From: Arthrobacter sp. H-02-3
GTDB lineage: Bacteria; Actinomycetota; Actinomycetes; Actinomycetales; Micrococcaceae
Direction of reading: 5' to 3'
Assembly: GCF_003097355.1 (NCBI RefSeq)
Contig: NZ_PYUI01000027.1
Span: 1 to 60,867, forward strand
Length of the DNA stretch: 60,867 nt
Below, one piece after another: positions 7,501-15,756 of the stretch. The notes under the pieces are model-generated. The model saw only the letters and a list, made by a program, of their open reading frames with translations, was not told where the DNA came from and searched no databases. The position numbers and the translations under genes are program-made. Position 1 is the first letter of the stretch. Each line of letters starts with the position of its first letter.

Positions 7501-8448
7501 CTAGAGGTCTTTGCGGCACTGGGCGTGGCCGAGCTCGTACAGCCCGTTCAGGTCGCCGGCGGCAAGCCCGTCGGAGGTTCCAATCTCCGGATACATCAGC
7601 TGGGCGGGGTCATCGACGTGTTCCAGGCCCATGACATGGCCGAGTTCGTGCAGGATCACCGCCGTGGCATACGACGCCCCGTCGGACCGGCCGAGGTCTT
7701 CCGTGATTTGCGGGGCATCCAGTTCCAGGCTGCCGGTGACGAAGCTCTTGGGACCGTCGCCGAAACTGAAGTGGGTGCTGCCGCCGGTTCCGATCACCGG
7801 GCCCTTGAGCTGCGGGGCCTGTTCCGGTGTGGTCCAGGCAATCAGCAGCGGCGCCCACCTGTCCCCGTAGACGTCCTTCTGGTATGGCGCGCGGGTTGGC
7901 GAGGGGAGCTCGGCCGTGGGGCCGTCATTGATGAACTTGATCCCGGTGGCCTCCGAGATGGTCCGGATGGAGTCGTCCACGAGCCGTTCGGAGCCCTGCG
8001 GAGCCAGAGCGGCATTGACCACATAATGCAGCGGCCGGCACGGCGAGTAGCCCACCGGGCTGCCGTCCTCGTTCGTTGCGAGGAACTTGTAGGAGGTGCT
8101 GGCGACGGCCGGTTTCCGGGCCGAGCCGAGGGGTTTGTCCTGTTCCTCGAGCCCGGGCGGGGGAGTGTCCGTCCGGGACTCTCCGGCCGGAACAGCAGGC
8201 TGGCCCGACACCTGGCCGGTCCGCGGCGCCGGCTGCACGTCAGCGCCGTGGCTGTGGCCTGCATTCTGCCCTGTGCCGCGCGAGACCTCGAAGAGCCCCG
8301 TAAACCCGGGATCGCCGTAGATGAGTCCGGCCGCGAGGAACGCCGCACCAGCGATCATGGCAGCGGCGACCAGGTTCCTGACAACCCGCAATGCCGTTGC
8401 GGGCCGGCTGTGCTGCGGCCCGCGGTCCCGAAATTCAGGACCGTCCAC
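7501..8448 (-). CDS. Secreted or membrane-anchored matrixin-like zinc metalloprotease
   Basis: 315 residues. One hydrophobic helix near the N-terminus (VRNLVAAAMIAGAAFLAAGLIYG) acts as signal anchor; a Ser/Pro/Gln-rich stalk follows. The zinc site HELGHVMGLEH is at about 267-277 with the downstream Met-turn LMYPE, as in matrixin/metzincin peptidases. The catalytic domain is therefore extracytoplasmic. The GTG start overlaps the stop of the upstream VIT1-type gene by one base (TAGTG), so the two are probably translated together. The protein substrate is unknown. Confidence 0.82.
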   Translation of the reverse strand: MDGPEFRDRGPQHSRPATALRVVRNLVAAAMIAGAAFLAAGLIYGDPGFTGLFEVSRGTGQNAGHSHGADVQPAPRTGQVSGQPAVPAGESRTDTPPPGLEEQDKPLGSARKPAVASTSYKFLATNEDGSPVGYSPCRPLHYVVNAALAPQGSERLVDDSIRTISEATGIKFINDGPTAELPSPTRAPYQKDVYGDRWAPLLIAWTTPEQAPQLKGPVIGTGGSTHFSFGDGPKSFVTGSLELDAPQITEDLGRSDGASYATAVILHELGHVMGLEHVDDPAQLMYPEIGTSDGLAAGDLNGLYELGHAQCRKDL

Positions 8449-9710
8449 TAGCCCACCACGGCGCCAAAGACCATGCCCAGCAGGTACGTCACGCCCGCGG
8501 CGCCCATGCCGATGCCCAGCTGGCGCAGGCCGCGGGTGGTCGGGGACGTGCCGGACAGCAGACCTACGACGCCGCCGGTGAGCAGCAGCGCCAGGCCGAC
8601 CAGGGTCGCGGAAACCACCAGCGCGGCTATTCCCGTCATGCCCAGCAGGAAGGGGATGATGGGCACGATCGCGCCGGAGGCGAAGAAGCAGAAGCTCGAC
8701 GCCGCTGCTCCCCAGGCCGTGCCGACAGCCTCATGCTGGTCCTCGGCATCCGGCAGTTCCGGCTGCAGGGACAGGCTCGGATCGCAGTCGCAGTCCAGCA
8801 GGCCCATGCGCTCGGCGACGCGGTGCTCGGCAGCCTCCCGGGACATGCCGCGGGCCAGGTACACGAGGAGGAGTTCGTTGTGCTCGATGTCCAGCAACGG
8901 CGCCGCCGCCAAGGTGATCTGGGTGGGCCGGGTCGCGGCAAGGAGCTCCCGCTGCGACCGGACGGAAATAAACTCGCCGGCACCCATGGACAGCGCACCG
9001 GCAAGCAGCCCGGCGACACCGCTGAGGAGGACCACCTGGCTTCCAACGCCCGAGGCCGCCATGCCCATGACGAGGGACAGGTTGCTGACCAGCCCGTCGT
9101 TGGCGCCGAAGACGGCGGCCCGGAAGGTTCCGGCCAGGCGGTTGCGGCCCCGGGTGGCCAGCCCGCGGACCACTTCCTCGTGGATCTGCTCGTCGGCGAC
9201 CATTGCCGGCGTGGCAGAGGGGTCGTTGGCGTAGGGGGAGCGGCTCTCCGCTCGCTGGGCCAGGGCCAGGACGAAGACCGAGCCGAAGTGCCGGGCCAGG
9301 AAGCCAAGGAACCTGCTCCGGAGCGAGGCATGCCGGTCCTTGCCGGCGTGTTCGCCCAGCAGCTGAAGCCAGTGGGCCTCGTGGCGGCCCTCGGCCTCGG
9401 CCAGCGCGAGCAGGATGGCACGTTCCTCGCCGCTGCGGTTCTGCGCCAGATCGCGGTAGACGGATGCCTCGGCGCGTTCATCGGCGAGGTACTGCCGCCA
9501 GCGTTTGATGTCCGCGGCGCTCGGAGTTGCGGTTGGCGCGGCGCTGGGAGTTGAGCTGGGGGCGGCGCTCGGAGTTGCGGTTCGTGCGGCGCCGGGTGTC
9601 GAGGCCTGCGGCGGCGCGGGGCGCGGGTCCGTGTGGCCGCGATCCGAAGAATCCTGTGTCGGGTGGGGCTGCTGGGAATCGTTGTGGTCCGATTCGGTGT
9701 ACTGAGACAC
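8448..9710 (-). CDS. VIT1/CCC1-family metal transporter with ferritin-like N-terminal domain
   Basis: About 420 residues. After a low-complexity Ala/Pro/Ser/Thr segment comes a four-helix ferritin/rubrerythrin-like domain with EERAILLALAEAEGRHEAHW, whose Glu and His residues fit a di-iron site. The C-terminal part is the VIT1 membrane domain (FGANDGLVSNLSLVMGMA, GALSMGAGEFISVRSQ) with five helices, which exports Fe2+ or Mn2+. GTG at 9710 is chosen because CCAGGAG lies 7 bases upstream; an ATG at 9797 has no such site. The linker repeats reflect a 21-bp DNA duplication at 9514-9534 and 9562-9582. It is translationally coupled to the protease gene. Confidence 0.85.
   Translation of the reverse strand: MSQYTESDHNDSQQPHPTQDSSDRGHTDPRPAPPQASTPGAARTATPSAAPSSTPSAAPTATPSAADIKRWRQYLADERAEASVYRDLAQNRSGEERAILLALAEAEGRHEAHWLQLLGEHAGKDRHASLRSRFLGFLARHFGSVFVLALAQRAESRSPYANDPSATPAMVADEQIHEEVVRGLATRGRNRLAGTFRAAVFGANDGLVSNLSLVMGMAASGVGSQVVLLSGVAGLLAGALSMGAGEFISVRSQRELLAATRPTQITLAAAPLLDIEHNELLLVYLARGMSREAAEHRVAERMGLLDCDCDPSLSLQPELPDAEDQHEAVGTAWGAAASSFCFFASGAIVPIIPFLLGMTGIAALVVSATLVGLALLLTGGVVGLLSGTSPTTRGLRQLGIGMGAAGVTYLLGMVFGAVVG
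9514..9582. repeat. In-gene 21-bp direct repeat, period 48
   Basis: GCGGCGCTCGGAGTTGCGGT occurs, plus one more T, at 9514-9534 and 9562-9582. It encodes part of the Ala/Thr/Pro/Ser-rich linker of the VIT1-type protein and is a likely site of length variation. Confidence 0.7.
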
Positions 9711-9973
9711 GAAAAAACTCCTGGGTTTGGTCGGGCATGGTCCGGCCCCATTGCGACTCCAGAGTACCCCGTAATTCAAAGCTTTTCCGGCTGGCAATCC
9801 TTAGCGGAAAGTTTAGGGAACCCGTAACCGGCGAGCCGTTGCGGGGCTGCCCGCAGATAGTTTCCGCCAACGATTGCGGGCCCTTGACCGCCCGGGTTGA
9901 CGGTGTTCGAATGAAACCCAGGGCGGGCCCTCCGGGGCCCTTGCCGCCACCCCTGTCACACGGAGGTTGCACC

Positions 9974-10207
9974 ATGGACAGCACCGGATCACCCATCCAG
10001 CCGGCCCGGGATTCCCTCGAGTCCGATCCCGCTTACGACTACGCCGAGGACGCGCCCGTGAGTGATGGCGCGGAGACCGAGGAGGAGGAGCTTCTGGAGG
10101 AGGCAGACCGGCTCGTTCCCTTGGAAAGGGAGGACTTCCTGGGCGAGGAGAAACCGGTAGTGGCCCTCGAAGGGGAAGAATTCCTTGAACCCGAGGAAAA
10201 CGAGTGA
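9974..10207 (+). CDS. Small acidic hypothetical protein
   Basis: 77 residues beginning MDSTGSPIQPARDS, with GGAGG (9962-9966) 7 bases before the ATG. It is strongly acidic and has a degenerate internal duplication (EREDFLGEEK and EGEEFLEPEE). No signal peptide or membrane helix and no recognised family; probably disordered. It is divergent from the VIT1-type gene, and the strong ribosome site together with the terminator at 10255 support a real monocistronic gene. Function unknown; metal or polycation binding is only a guess from the charge. Confidence 0.6.
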   Translation: MDSTGSPIQPARDSLESDPAYDYAEDAPVSDGAETEEEELLEEADRLVPLEREDFLGEEKPVVALEGEEFLEPEENE

Positions 10208-10254
10208 TTCTCCCACCCGCTTGATGGTTCACTAAACAACGATCCAACAAACGA

Positions 10255-10291
10255 CGACGGCGGCGCCCCCGGAAGGGGAGCGCCGCCGTCG
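10255..10291. terminator. Bidirectional intrinsic terminator
   Basis: CGACGGCGGCGC (10255-10266) pairs perfectly with GCGCCGCCGTCG (10280-10291), with a further C/G stem in the loop. It lies between the convergent small acidic gene and the SSS symporter; read on the minus strand it is followed by GTCGTTTGTT. Confidence 0.75.
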
Positions 10292-10306
10292 AGCTTCAAC
10301 TTACTT

Positions 10307-11830
10307 TCAGTGCGTCAGAACGGGGACCTGTTCGTCCTCGGCTGCGCCGCCGGCGACGCGCCGGTGCCAGTTCTGCATGACCGCCGGATCCGTCGGCTTG
10401 GTCAGCAGCGACACCGCGATGTAGACGACCGCGGAGGCGATGAGACCGTAGTAGATCGGCTCGTTGGCGTAGATGCCGTCCAGCGGAACTTCGGCGTTGA
10501 TTTCCAGGATGATCATGGTGCCGAGAGTGATGACCGAGCCGACCGCCATGGACGCCGCGGCGGCAACGCCGGTGCCGCGCTTCCACACCAGGCCGCCGAG
10601 GATGGCGACGAGCAGGCCGCCGACAAGGATGTCGTAGGCAATGGTCAGGGCGGCGACGACGTCCTTGGTGATGATGGCGATCACGATCGCCACGACGCCG
10701 AGGCCCAGGACCCACAGGCGGTTTGCCTTGACGTCGTGCTCCGGGTTGTCGGTGTCATCGGTGTTGACGGTCTTGCCGAACCAGCCGGCGACGAAAGGCA
10801 GCACGTCGGCGCGGGCCACGGTGGCGGCCGCGATCAGGGCACCGGAGGCGGTGGACATCATGGCGGCGACGGCGGCGGCGAGCACGAGGCCGCCGATCCC
10901 GATGGGCAGCAGGTGGGTGGCGACCTCGGCGTAGACAACGTCCTTGCCGAGGGCCTTGACGTCGATTTGCGGGAGGGCCACGCGGGCGCCGAGGCCGATC
11001 AGGGCACCGGCTGCACCGTAGAGGATGCAGTAGATGCCGGCCGTGGCGCCGCCCCAGCGTGCGACTTCGGGCGTCTTGGCGGTGAATACGCGCTGCCAGA
11101 TGTCCTGGCCGATCAGCAGGCCGAGGGTGTAGACCACGAAGTACGTGATGATCGTCTGGGCGCCGATGCCGTCGATCTGGAAGAAGGTGGCATCCACCCG
11201 GCTGCGGATCCCGTCGAGGCCGCCGGCGGCGTTGAGCGTGAACGGCAGCATGAGGAAGAAAATGCCGACCGTCTTGATGACGAACTGGACCTGGTCGGCC
11301 AGCGTGATGGACCACATGCCGCCGATGGTCGAGTAGACCAGCACGATTGCGCCGCCGACGGCGATCGCGAGGGCGCGGTCCCAGCCGAAGAGCACCACGA
11401 AGATGGTGGCGTAGGCGCCGGTGGAGGTGGCGCAGAGCATCAGCGTGTAGGCGAGCATGACGATGCCGGAGGTCTGCGTGGCATTGCTGCCGTAGCGCAG
11501 GGTGAGCATCTGGGAGACGGTGTAGATCTTCAGCTTCTGGATGGTGCTGGCGAAGAGCAGGCTCAGCAGCAGGACGCCGGAACCGATGGCGACCACGAGC
11601 CACATGCCGGAAATGCCGAACTTGTAGCCCAGGCCTACGCCGCCGACCGTCGAGGCGCCGCCCAGCACGACGGCGGCCATGGTGCCGGTGTAGAGGAACG
11701 GCCCGAGGCGGCGGCCGGCGACGAGGAAGTCGCTGTTGTTCTTGGTGCGGGACTTGCCCCACCATCCGAACGCCAGCATGGCGAGCAGATACACCACCAC
11801 AATGGCGATGTTGACGAAACTTGCGTCCAT
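10307..11830 (-). CDS. SSS-family sodium:solute symporter
   Basis: 507 residues, about 13 membrane helices, with the family core (LAFGWWGKSRTKNNSDFLVAGR near the N-terminus, then the GxGxxx-rich helices VVLGGASTVGGVGLGYKFG). ATG at 11830 has AAGGAG 9 bases upstream; an upstream in-frame ATG lacks a site. It imports a small solute using the sodium gradient. It is divergent from an XRE-cupin regulator and near amt, glnK and an agmatinase-family gene, so a nitrogenous substrate (an amino acid, polyamine or guanidino compound) is likely but not proven. Confidence 0.88.
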   Translation of the reverse strand: MDASFVNIAIVVVYLLAMLAFGWWGKSRTKNNSDFLVAGRRLGPFLYTGTMAAVVLGGASTVGGVGLGYKFGISGMWLVVAIGSGVLLLSLLFASTIQKLKIYTVSQMLTLRYGSNATQTSGIVMLAYTLMLCATSTGAYATIFVVLFGWDRALAIAVGGAIVLVYSTIGGMWSITLADQVQFVIKTVGIFFLMLPFTLNAAGGLDGIRSRVDATFFQIDGIGAQTIITYFVVYTLGLLIGQDIWQRVFTAKTPEVARWGGATAGIYCILYGAAGALIGLGARVALPQIDVKALGKDVVYAEVATHLLPIGIGGLVLAAAVAAMMSTASGALIAAATVARADVLPFVAGWFGKTVNTDDTDNPEHDVKANRLWVLGLGVVAIVIAIITKDVVAALTIAYDILVGGLLVAILGGLVWKRGTGVAAAASMAVGSVITLGTMIILEINAEVPLDGIYANEPIYYGLIASAVVYIAVSLLTKPTDPAVMQNWHRRVAGGAAEDEQVPVLTH

Positions 11831-11952
11831 AAAAAGGGCTCCTTGGAGCTGATGGGCAGCGTGCGCGGGCATTGCCGGGCCTCAACGGTGCATTCGGCAA
11901 AACAGCTGCTGCGTGACGGGGGTGGAGGAGGTGTCCGTCGGAACCTCCAGTA

Positions 11953-11978
11953 TTGCCTCATAGGCAACACATGTTGCC
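11953..11978. promoter_or_regulatory. Overlapping inverted repeats in divergent promoter region
   Basis: TTGCCT-CAT-AGGCAA (11953-11967) overlaps GGCAACA-CA-TGTTGCC (11963-11978). Three TTGCC half sites in alternating orientation lie between the SSS symporter and the XRE-cupin regulator, the expected place for its operator. Confidence 0.6.
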
Positions 11979-12111
11979 AAAGGGTATGTTGTGACTCCGG
12001 TAACAGTCAAGGCGCAGCGCGTGCCGCCGCCGGTTCCGCGTCACCAACGCCTGCTCCGGCTAGGATTGCTCCAATGATGGGGCCAAGCGGCCGGCCGTGA
12101 AAGGTTCCTAA

Positions 12112-12687
12112 ATGAAGGCTCTACCAGTTGAACCGAGCAACGTTCCCGTTGCTATCGGTTCGCGGATCCGCGCCGCCCGGCAGTCCCAGCGGCTCACCAT
12201 TGAACAGGTCGCCGACGCCACCGGGCTCACCAAGGGATTCCTCAGCAGGGTCGAACGGGACCTCACGTCGCCCTCGGTCGCCTCCCTGGTGACACTGTGC
12301 CAGGTCCTGTCCATTTCGATCGGCGACCTCTTCGCCGCCCCCGAAACCCACCTGACGAAGCGGAACGAAGGCCCCCGGATCTCCCTCGGGGGCGAGGGCA
12401 TCGTCGAGCGGCTGCTGACTGCCCGCTCCGAGCGCCGCGTCCAGATCATCCAGGCCGTGATCGAGCCCCGCGGGCGCGGCGAGTCCGAACTCTATGCCGT
12501 GGACTGCGATGTCGACGTCCTTCACGTGGTCAAGGGAAGCATTCGGCTGATCCTCACCAACGAGGAATTCGAGCTCAGCACGGGTGACACGGTGACGTTC
12601 CCCGGCCGGGAGCCCCACACCTGGGTCAACCCCACGGACGACGCCGTCGAGGTGCTGTGGGTGCTGGTACCGGCCGCCAGCCGGTAA
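12112..12687 (+). CDS. XRE-cupin transcriptional regulator
   Basis: 191 residues. Residues about 15-70 form the HTH_3 domain (IGSRIRAARQSQRLTIEQVADATGL then TKGFLSRVERDLTSPSVASL). Residues about 115-188 form a cupin ligand barrel (SELYAVDCDVDVLHVVKG, STGDTVTFPGREPHTW). The architecture is that of PuuR-type regulators, which sense small amino compounds. It is divergent from the SSS symporter, and the inverted repeats at 11953-11978 are the probable site, so it most likely controls uptake of the symporter's substrate and its own synthesis. Confidence 0.88.
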   Translation: MKALPVEPSNVPVAIGSRIRAARQSQRLTIEQVADATGLTKGFLSRVERDLTSPSVASLVTLCQVLSISIGDLFAAPETHLTKRNEGPRISLGGEGIVERLLTARSERRVQIIQAVIEPRGRGESELYAVDCDVDVLHVVKGSIRLILTNEEFELSTGDTVTFPGREPHTWVNPTDDAVEVLWVLVPAASR

Positions 12688-12809
12688 GGCTGGTAAGCGT
12701 GAAGAAGTAACCACTCCGGCTCTGCCGGAAATATCTGCCGGAAATATCTGTGCCGGAACCATACAGGACGAGCGGAAGCCGCTCACACTAGCTTCAACTG
12801 GGGGATTTC

Positions 12810-13574
12810 ATGAACCGCAACGACCTCTTTCTGTCCCTGGCGCTGGCCGCCACGCTCGCGGCCGGACTCGGCCTCAGCTCCTGTGCCGCGCCGGGCCAGC
12901 GTGCCGGCGAAACCGGAAGCGGCACGGCGAGCGCCACCGCGGCGGCCCCGACGCCCCAGGAATCCGGCCCCGCCGCGTCGGCGGAACCCTCCGCAACCGC
13001 GGCCACGCCGGCCCCCGCAGTCACTGCCACCTCGCCGGCCACGCCGACGGCGGGTGCTGAGGCCGGCGTCAAGACCTTTACGTTCCCGGACGGACATCTG
13101 TCCTTTTCCTACCCGAGCGACTGGTCCATCCGGGTGGTCGGCTCTCCCGAGAATGCCGTCAAGCTGCGTGGCGTGCAGGTGGTCCTCGCCGATGCCACGG
13201 GCAACGAGCTGGCGTCGATTGTCAGCAGCACCAACGGCAGCAGTGCGTCCGGCCCGGTGGTCCGGACCGTCCTGGACACCGCTCCGGTGCCGGGGCTGAA
13301 AGATGTGGACGGCGAACAATTGGCCTTCGGGTTCGCGTTTGACTCCTTCGCCGATAAGTCGGACTTCCATATGGGAGTGCGCAAAGAACGCGACTTCGCA
13401 CCCTCGGTCACGGAAGCCGGTTATTCCCACGTCCAGTTCCCCAATGGCGGCGCCGAGGCCAAGGTACTGTTCGGCAGCCCGGCGTTCGCCTCCGTCGACT
13501 CCGCGAAAGCCTGGATGACCACGGAGCAGTACACCCAGCTCAAGCGCCTGCTGCTCAGCCTCAAGTACAGCTGA
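12810..13574 (+). CDS. Lipoprotein of unknown function
   Basis: 254 residues. A signal peptide ends in the lipobox LSSC (Cys about residue 25), so the mature protein is lipid-anchored outside the membrane. A 55-residue Ala/Pro/Ser/Thr linker is followed by a globular domain of about 165 residues beginning KTFTFPDGHLSFSYPSDWSI, a pattern shared with PsbP/lipoprotein-like folds (YPSDW). No catalytic motif is evident. It stands alone between the regulator and the amt promoter. Confidence 0.75.
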   Translation: MNRNDLFLSLALAATLAAGLGLSSCAAPGQRAGETGSGTASATAAAPTPQESGPAASAEPSATAATPAPAVTATSPATPTAGAEAGVKTFTFPDGHLSFSYPSDWSIRVVGSPENAVKLRGVQVVLADATGNELASIVSSTNGSSASGPVVRTVLDTAPVPGLKDVDGEQLAFGFAFDSFADKSDFHMGVRKERDFAPSVTEAGYSHVQFPNGGAEAKVLFGSPAFASVDSAKAWMTTEQYTQLKRLLLSLKYS

Positions 13575-13604
13575 CCCACGCGCGGCCAACAGCTGCGAGT
13601 TTTG

Positions 13605-13642
13605 GTGAGATGTACGTCACATTCCGGTAACCTGCCGGAAAC
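13605..13642 (+). promoter_or_regulatory. Putative GlnR box series upstream of amt
   Basis: Four half sites at 11-bp intervals: GTGAG (13605), GTCAC (13616), GTAAC (13627) and GAAAC (13638), each separated by 6 bases. The last two match the actinobacterial GlnR pattern GTnAC-n6-GAAAC exactly. The site is about 175 bases before the ammonium transporter start, which is the classic GlnR target. Confidence 0.65.
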
Positions 13643-13815
13643 GGCGATTTCATGCCCGGGGCCGTCCCGTAACGCGCCCGCAAAACGAGGAAAGCCTTCC
13701 TGAAACACGCGGTGGGTAGCGTCATCTGCGGGGGGACGCACAACAGTCCCATTCGTCTCATGGTCTCGCCGAATCGGCGCCCTCGGAGCGCCGGCCCTCG
13801 AGGAAGGCTCCCGCA

Positions 13816-15237
13816 ATGAACTTCGCTGTGCTTGCAGTAGGAATGGACGTCGATCCGCAAACCCTTGACCCTGGATCGACGGCATGGATGCTCACGGCAT
13901 CCGCCCTCGTCCTCCTGATGACCCCCGGGCTCGCATTCTTCTATGGCGGCCTCGTCAGAATGAAATCCGTCCTCAACATCATGATGATGAGCTTCGGCGC
14001 CATGGGCGTGGTCGCCGTCGTCTGGGCCCTGTGGGGCTACGGCCTCGCGTTCGGGCCGGATACCTTGGGCGGCTTCGTCGGAGACCCCTTCACGAACTTC
14101 GGCCTCAGCGGGCTGACTACCAGTATCGGCACCAAGGCGGCGGGCCTGCCGGATATGGTGTTCATCGGCTTCCAGGCCACGTTCGCCATCATCACCGTCG
14201 CCTTGATCAGCGGGGCGGTAGCCGAGCGCGTCCGGTTCGGCCCCTGGCTCCTCTTTGCCGGGCTCTGGGTCACGCTCGTGTACGCGCCGATCGCGCACTG
14301 GGTCTGGGGCGGCGGCATCTTCGGGCCCACCGGCATCATCGGCAGTAAGATCTCGGCCCTCGATTTTGCCGGCGGTACCGTGGTTCACATGAACGCCGGC
14401 ATGGCCGGCCTCCTGCTGGCGGTGGTGCTTGGCAAGCGGCTCGGCTTCATGAAGGACCCCAACATCCGCCCGCACAACCTGCCGTTCGTCATGCTCGGCG
14501 CGGGCCTGCTCTGGTTCGGCTGGTTCGGCTTCAACGCCGGTTCGGAACTTGCCGCCGACGCGACGGCCGCCCTGGCCTGGACCAACACGCTGCTCGCCAC
14601 CAGCGCCGCCCTGCTCGGCTGGCTGTTCGTTGAGCGGTTGCGCGACGGGCATGCCACGTCGCTGGGCGCCGCCTCGGGCGCTGTCGCGGGACTCGTCGCC
14701 GTCACCCCGGCCTGCGGGTTCATCGACCCCGTCGGGGCAATCCTGATCGGTACGATCGCGGGGGCCGTCTGCGCGCTCGCCGTCGGGCTGAAGTTCAAGA
14801 TCGGACTGGATGACTCCCTGGACGTCGTGGCCGTGCACTTCGTCGGCGGCCTGTGGGGGACCCTGTCCCTAGGATTCTTCGCCCTCCCGTCCGCCAAGAC
14901 CGGCGGCGGGCTGTTCTACGGCGGCGGGCTGGCGCAGTTCTGGCCGCAGATCCTCACCGCGCTGATTGTCACGGCTTGGAGCGCAGTGATGACCTTGCTT
15001 ATCGGCTTCGCGATCCACAAGACCATCGGCATGCGCGTCTCTGAGGCCGACGAGCTCTCCGGCATCGACGTGACGGAACACGCCGAAACGGCCTATGAAC
15101 TCCTCATGGTTGGCGGCAGCTTCCACCCTGGAGACCCGCACAACCGGGCTGACGCTGCAGCGGTCCAGTCCCAGCCGGAAGCCCATGCCGAAGGCCAGAC
15201 CGAAAGTGAGGCTGTCCGCGGCAAGGTGTCCACGTGA
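13816..15237 (+). CDS. amt: Ammonium transporter
   Basis: 473 residues, 11 predicted membrane helices, with the Amt signature segments (TPGLAFFYGGLVRMKSVLN; DFAGGTVVHMNAG carrying the first pore-region Asp/His; AVHFVGGLWGTL with the second pore His). It conducts NH4+/NH3 into the cell under nitrogen limitation. Its stop overlaps the P-II gene by four bases (GTGA), the usual amt-glnK pair, so P-II can gate the channel. The leader carries GlnR-type boxes. Confidence 0.95.
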   Translation: MNFAVLAVGMDVDPQTLDPGSTAWMLTASALVLLMTPGLAFFYGGLVRMKSVLNIMMMSFGAMGVVAVVWALWGYGLAFGPDTLGGFVGDPFTNFGLSGLTTSIGTKAAGLPDMVFIGFQATFAIITVALISGAVAERVRFGPWLLFAGLWVTLVYAPIAHWVWGGGIFGPTGIIGSKISALDFAGGTVVHMNAGMAGLLLAVVLGKRLGFMKDPNIRPHNLPFVMLGAGLLWFGWFGFNAGSELAADATAALAWTNTLLATSAALLGWLFVERLRDGHATSLGAASGAVAGLVAVTPACGFIDPVGAILIGTIAGAVCALAVGLKFKIGLDDSLDVVAVHFVGGLWGTLSLGFFALPSAKTGGGLFYGGGLAQFWPQILTALIVTAWSAVMTLLIGFAIHKTIGMRVSEADELSGIDVTEHAETAYELLMVGGSFHPGDPHNRADAAAVQSQPEAHAEGQTESEAVRGKVST

Positions 15238-15575
15238 AGCTCGTCACCGCCATCGTGCGGCCGGAGCGGGTCAACGCCATCAGTACGGCCCTGGAGCGGT
15301 TTGGAGTCAACGGCCTGACGGTGAGCCAGGCCAGCGGCTACGGACGGCAGCGCGGCCACACCGAGGTGTACCGGGGTGCCGAATACAACTCCGACCTGCT
15401 GCCCAAAGTGCGGCTGGAAGTGCTGGCCAACGAGGACGCCCTGCGCGGCGTCATGGCCGCCATCGAAGAGGGCGGCCGCACCGGACACTTCGGCGACGGC
15501 AAGATCTGGATCATTGAGGTGCACGACGCCGTCCGCGTGCGGACGGGGGAGCGGGGAGCCTCGGCCATCGCGTGA
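15234..15575 (+). CDS. glnK: P-II nitrogen regulatory protein
   Basis: 113 residues from a GTG that overlaps the amt stop. The T loop is intact: GRQRGHTEVYRGAEY places the modifiable tyrosine exactly at Tyr51, and the C-terminal KIWIIEVHDAVRVRTGE is the nucleotide-binding signature. P-II trimers bind ATP, ADP and 2-oxoglutarate and block the Amt pore when nitrogen is plentiful. In actinobacteria Tyr51 is normally adenylylated by GlnD; no glnD follows here, only a terminator hairpin. Confidence 0.95.
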   Translation: MKLVTAIVRPERVNAISTALERFGVNGLTVSQASGYGRQRGHTEVYRGAEYNSDLLPKVRLEVLANEDALRGVMAAIEEGGRTGHFGDGKIWIIEVHDAVRVRTGERGASAIA

Positions 15576-15611
15576 GGCTGCCCGGCCGGGGCGGCCGCCT
15601 CTGGCGGCACG

Positions 15612-15643
15612 CAGGCGGGTCCGAAACATGTCGGACCCGCCTG
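15612..15643. terminator. Terminator of amt-glnK
   Basis: CAGGCGGGTCCGA (15612-15624) and TCGGACCCGCCTG (15631-15643) form a perfect 13-bp stem with a 6-base loop, 36 bases after the glnK stop. Confidence 0.7.
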
Positions 15644-15707
15644 GGGAAGGCTGCCGGCGGCCGGGTCCTTTGGTAAACAAATGATGCGCGACATGAAACT
15701 TCGAGTG

Positions 15708-15713
15708 TATGAT
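15708..15713 (+). promoter_or_regulatory. -10 box TATGAT before the agmatinase-family gene
   Basis: TATGAT at 15708-15713 overlaps the first in-frame ATG (15709). A transcript from it would start near 15720, which rules that ATG out and favours the downstream TTG with its ribosome site. Confidence 0.4.
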
Positions 15714-15756
15714 GGCTATCACAACCGTCGGTCAATCCTCGAAGGAGAGGCTTCTT

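Noticed and set aside
9811..9840. ECF-sigma promoter GGAAC...CGTT before the acidic protein gene
   Set aside because: The spacing (16 bases) is shorter than expected for SigH/SigR promoters, so it is not claimed.
10310..12100. Plus-strand frame of 596 codons opposite the SSS symporter
   Set aside because: Gly/Asp/His-rich antisense shadow of a membrane-protein gene; no ribosome site.
15709..15711. ATG at 15709 as start of the agmatinase-family gene
   Set aside because: It overlaps a TATGAT -10 box and lacks a ribosome site, while TTG at 15757 has AAGGAGAGG upstream.
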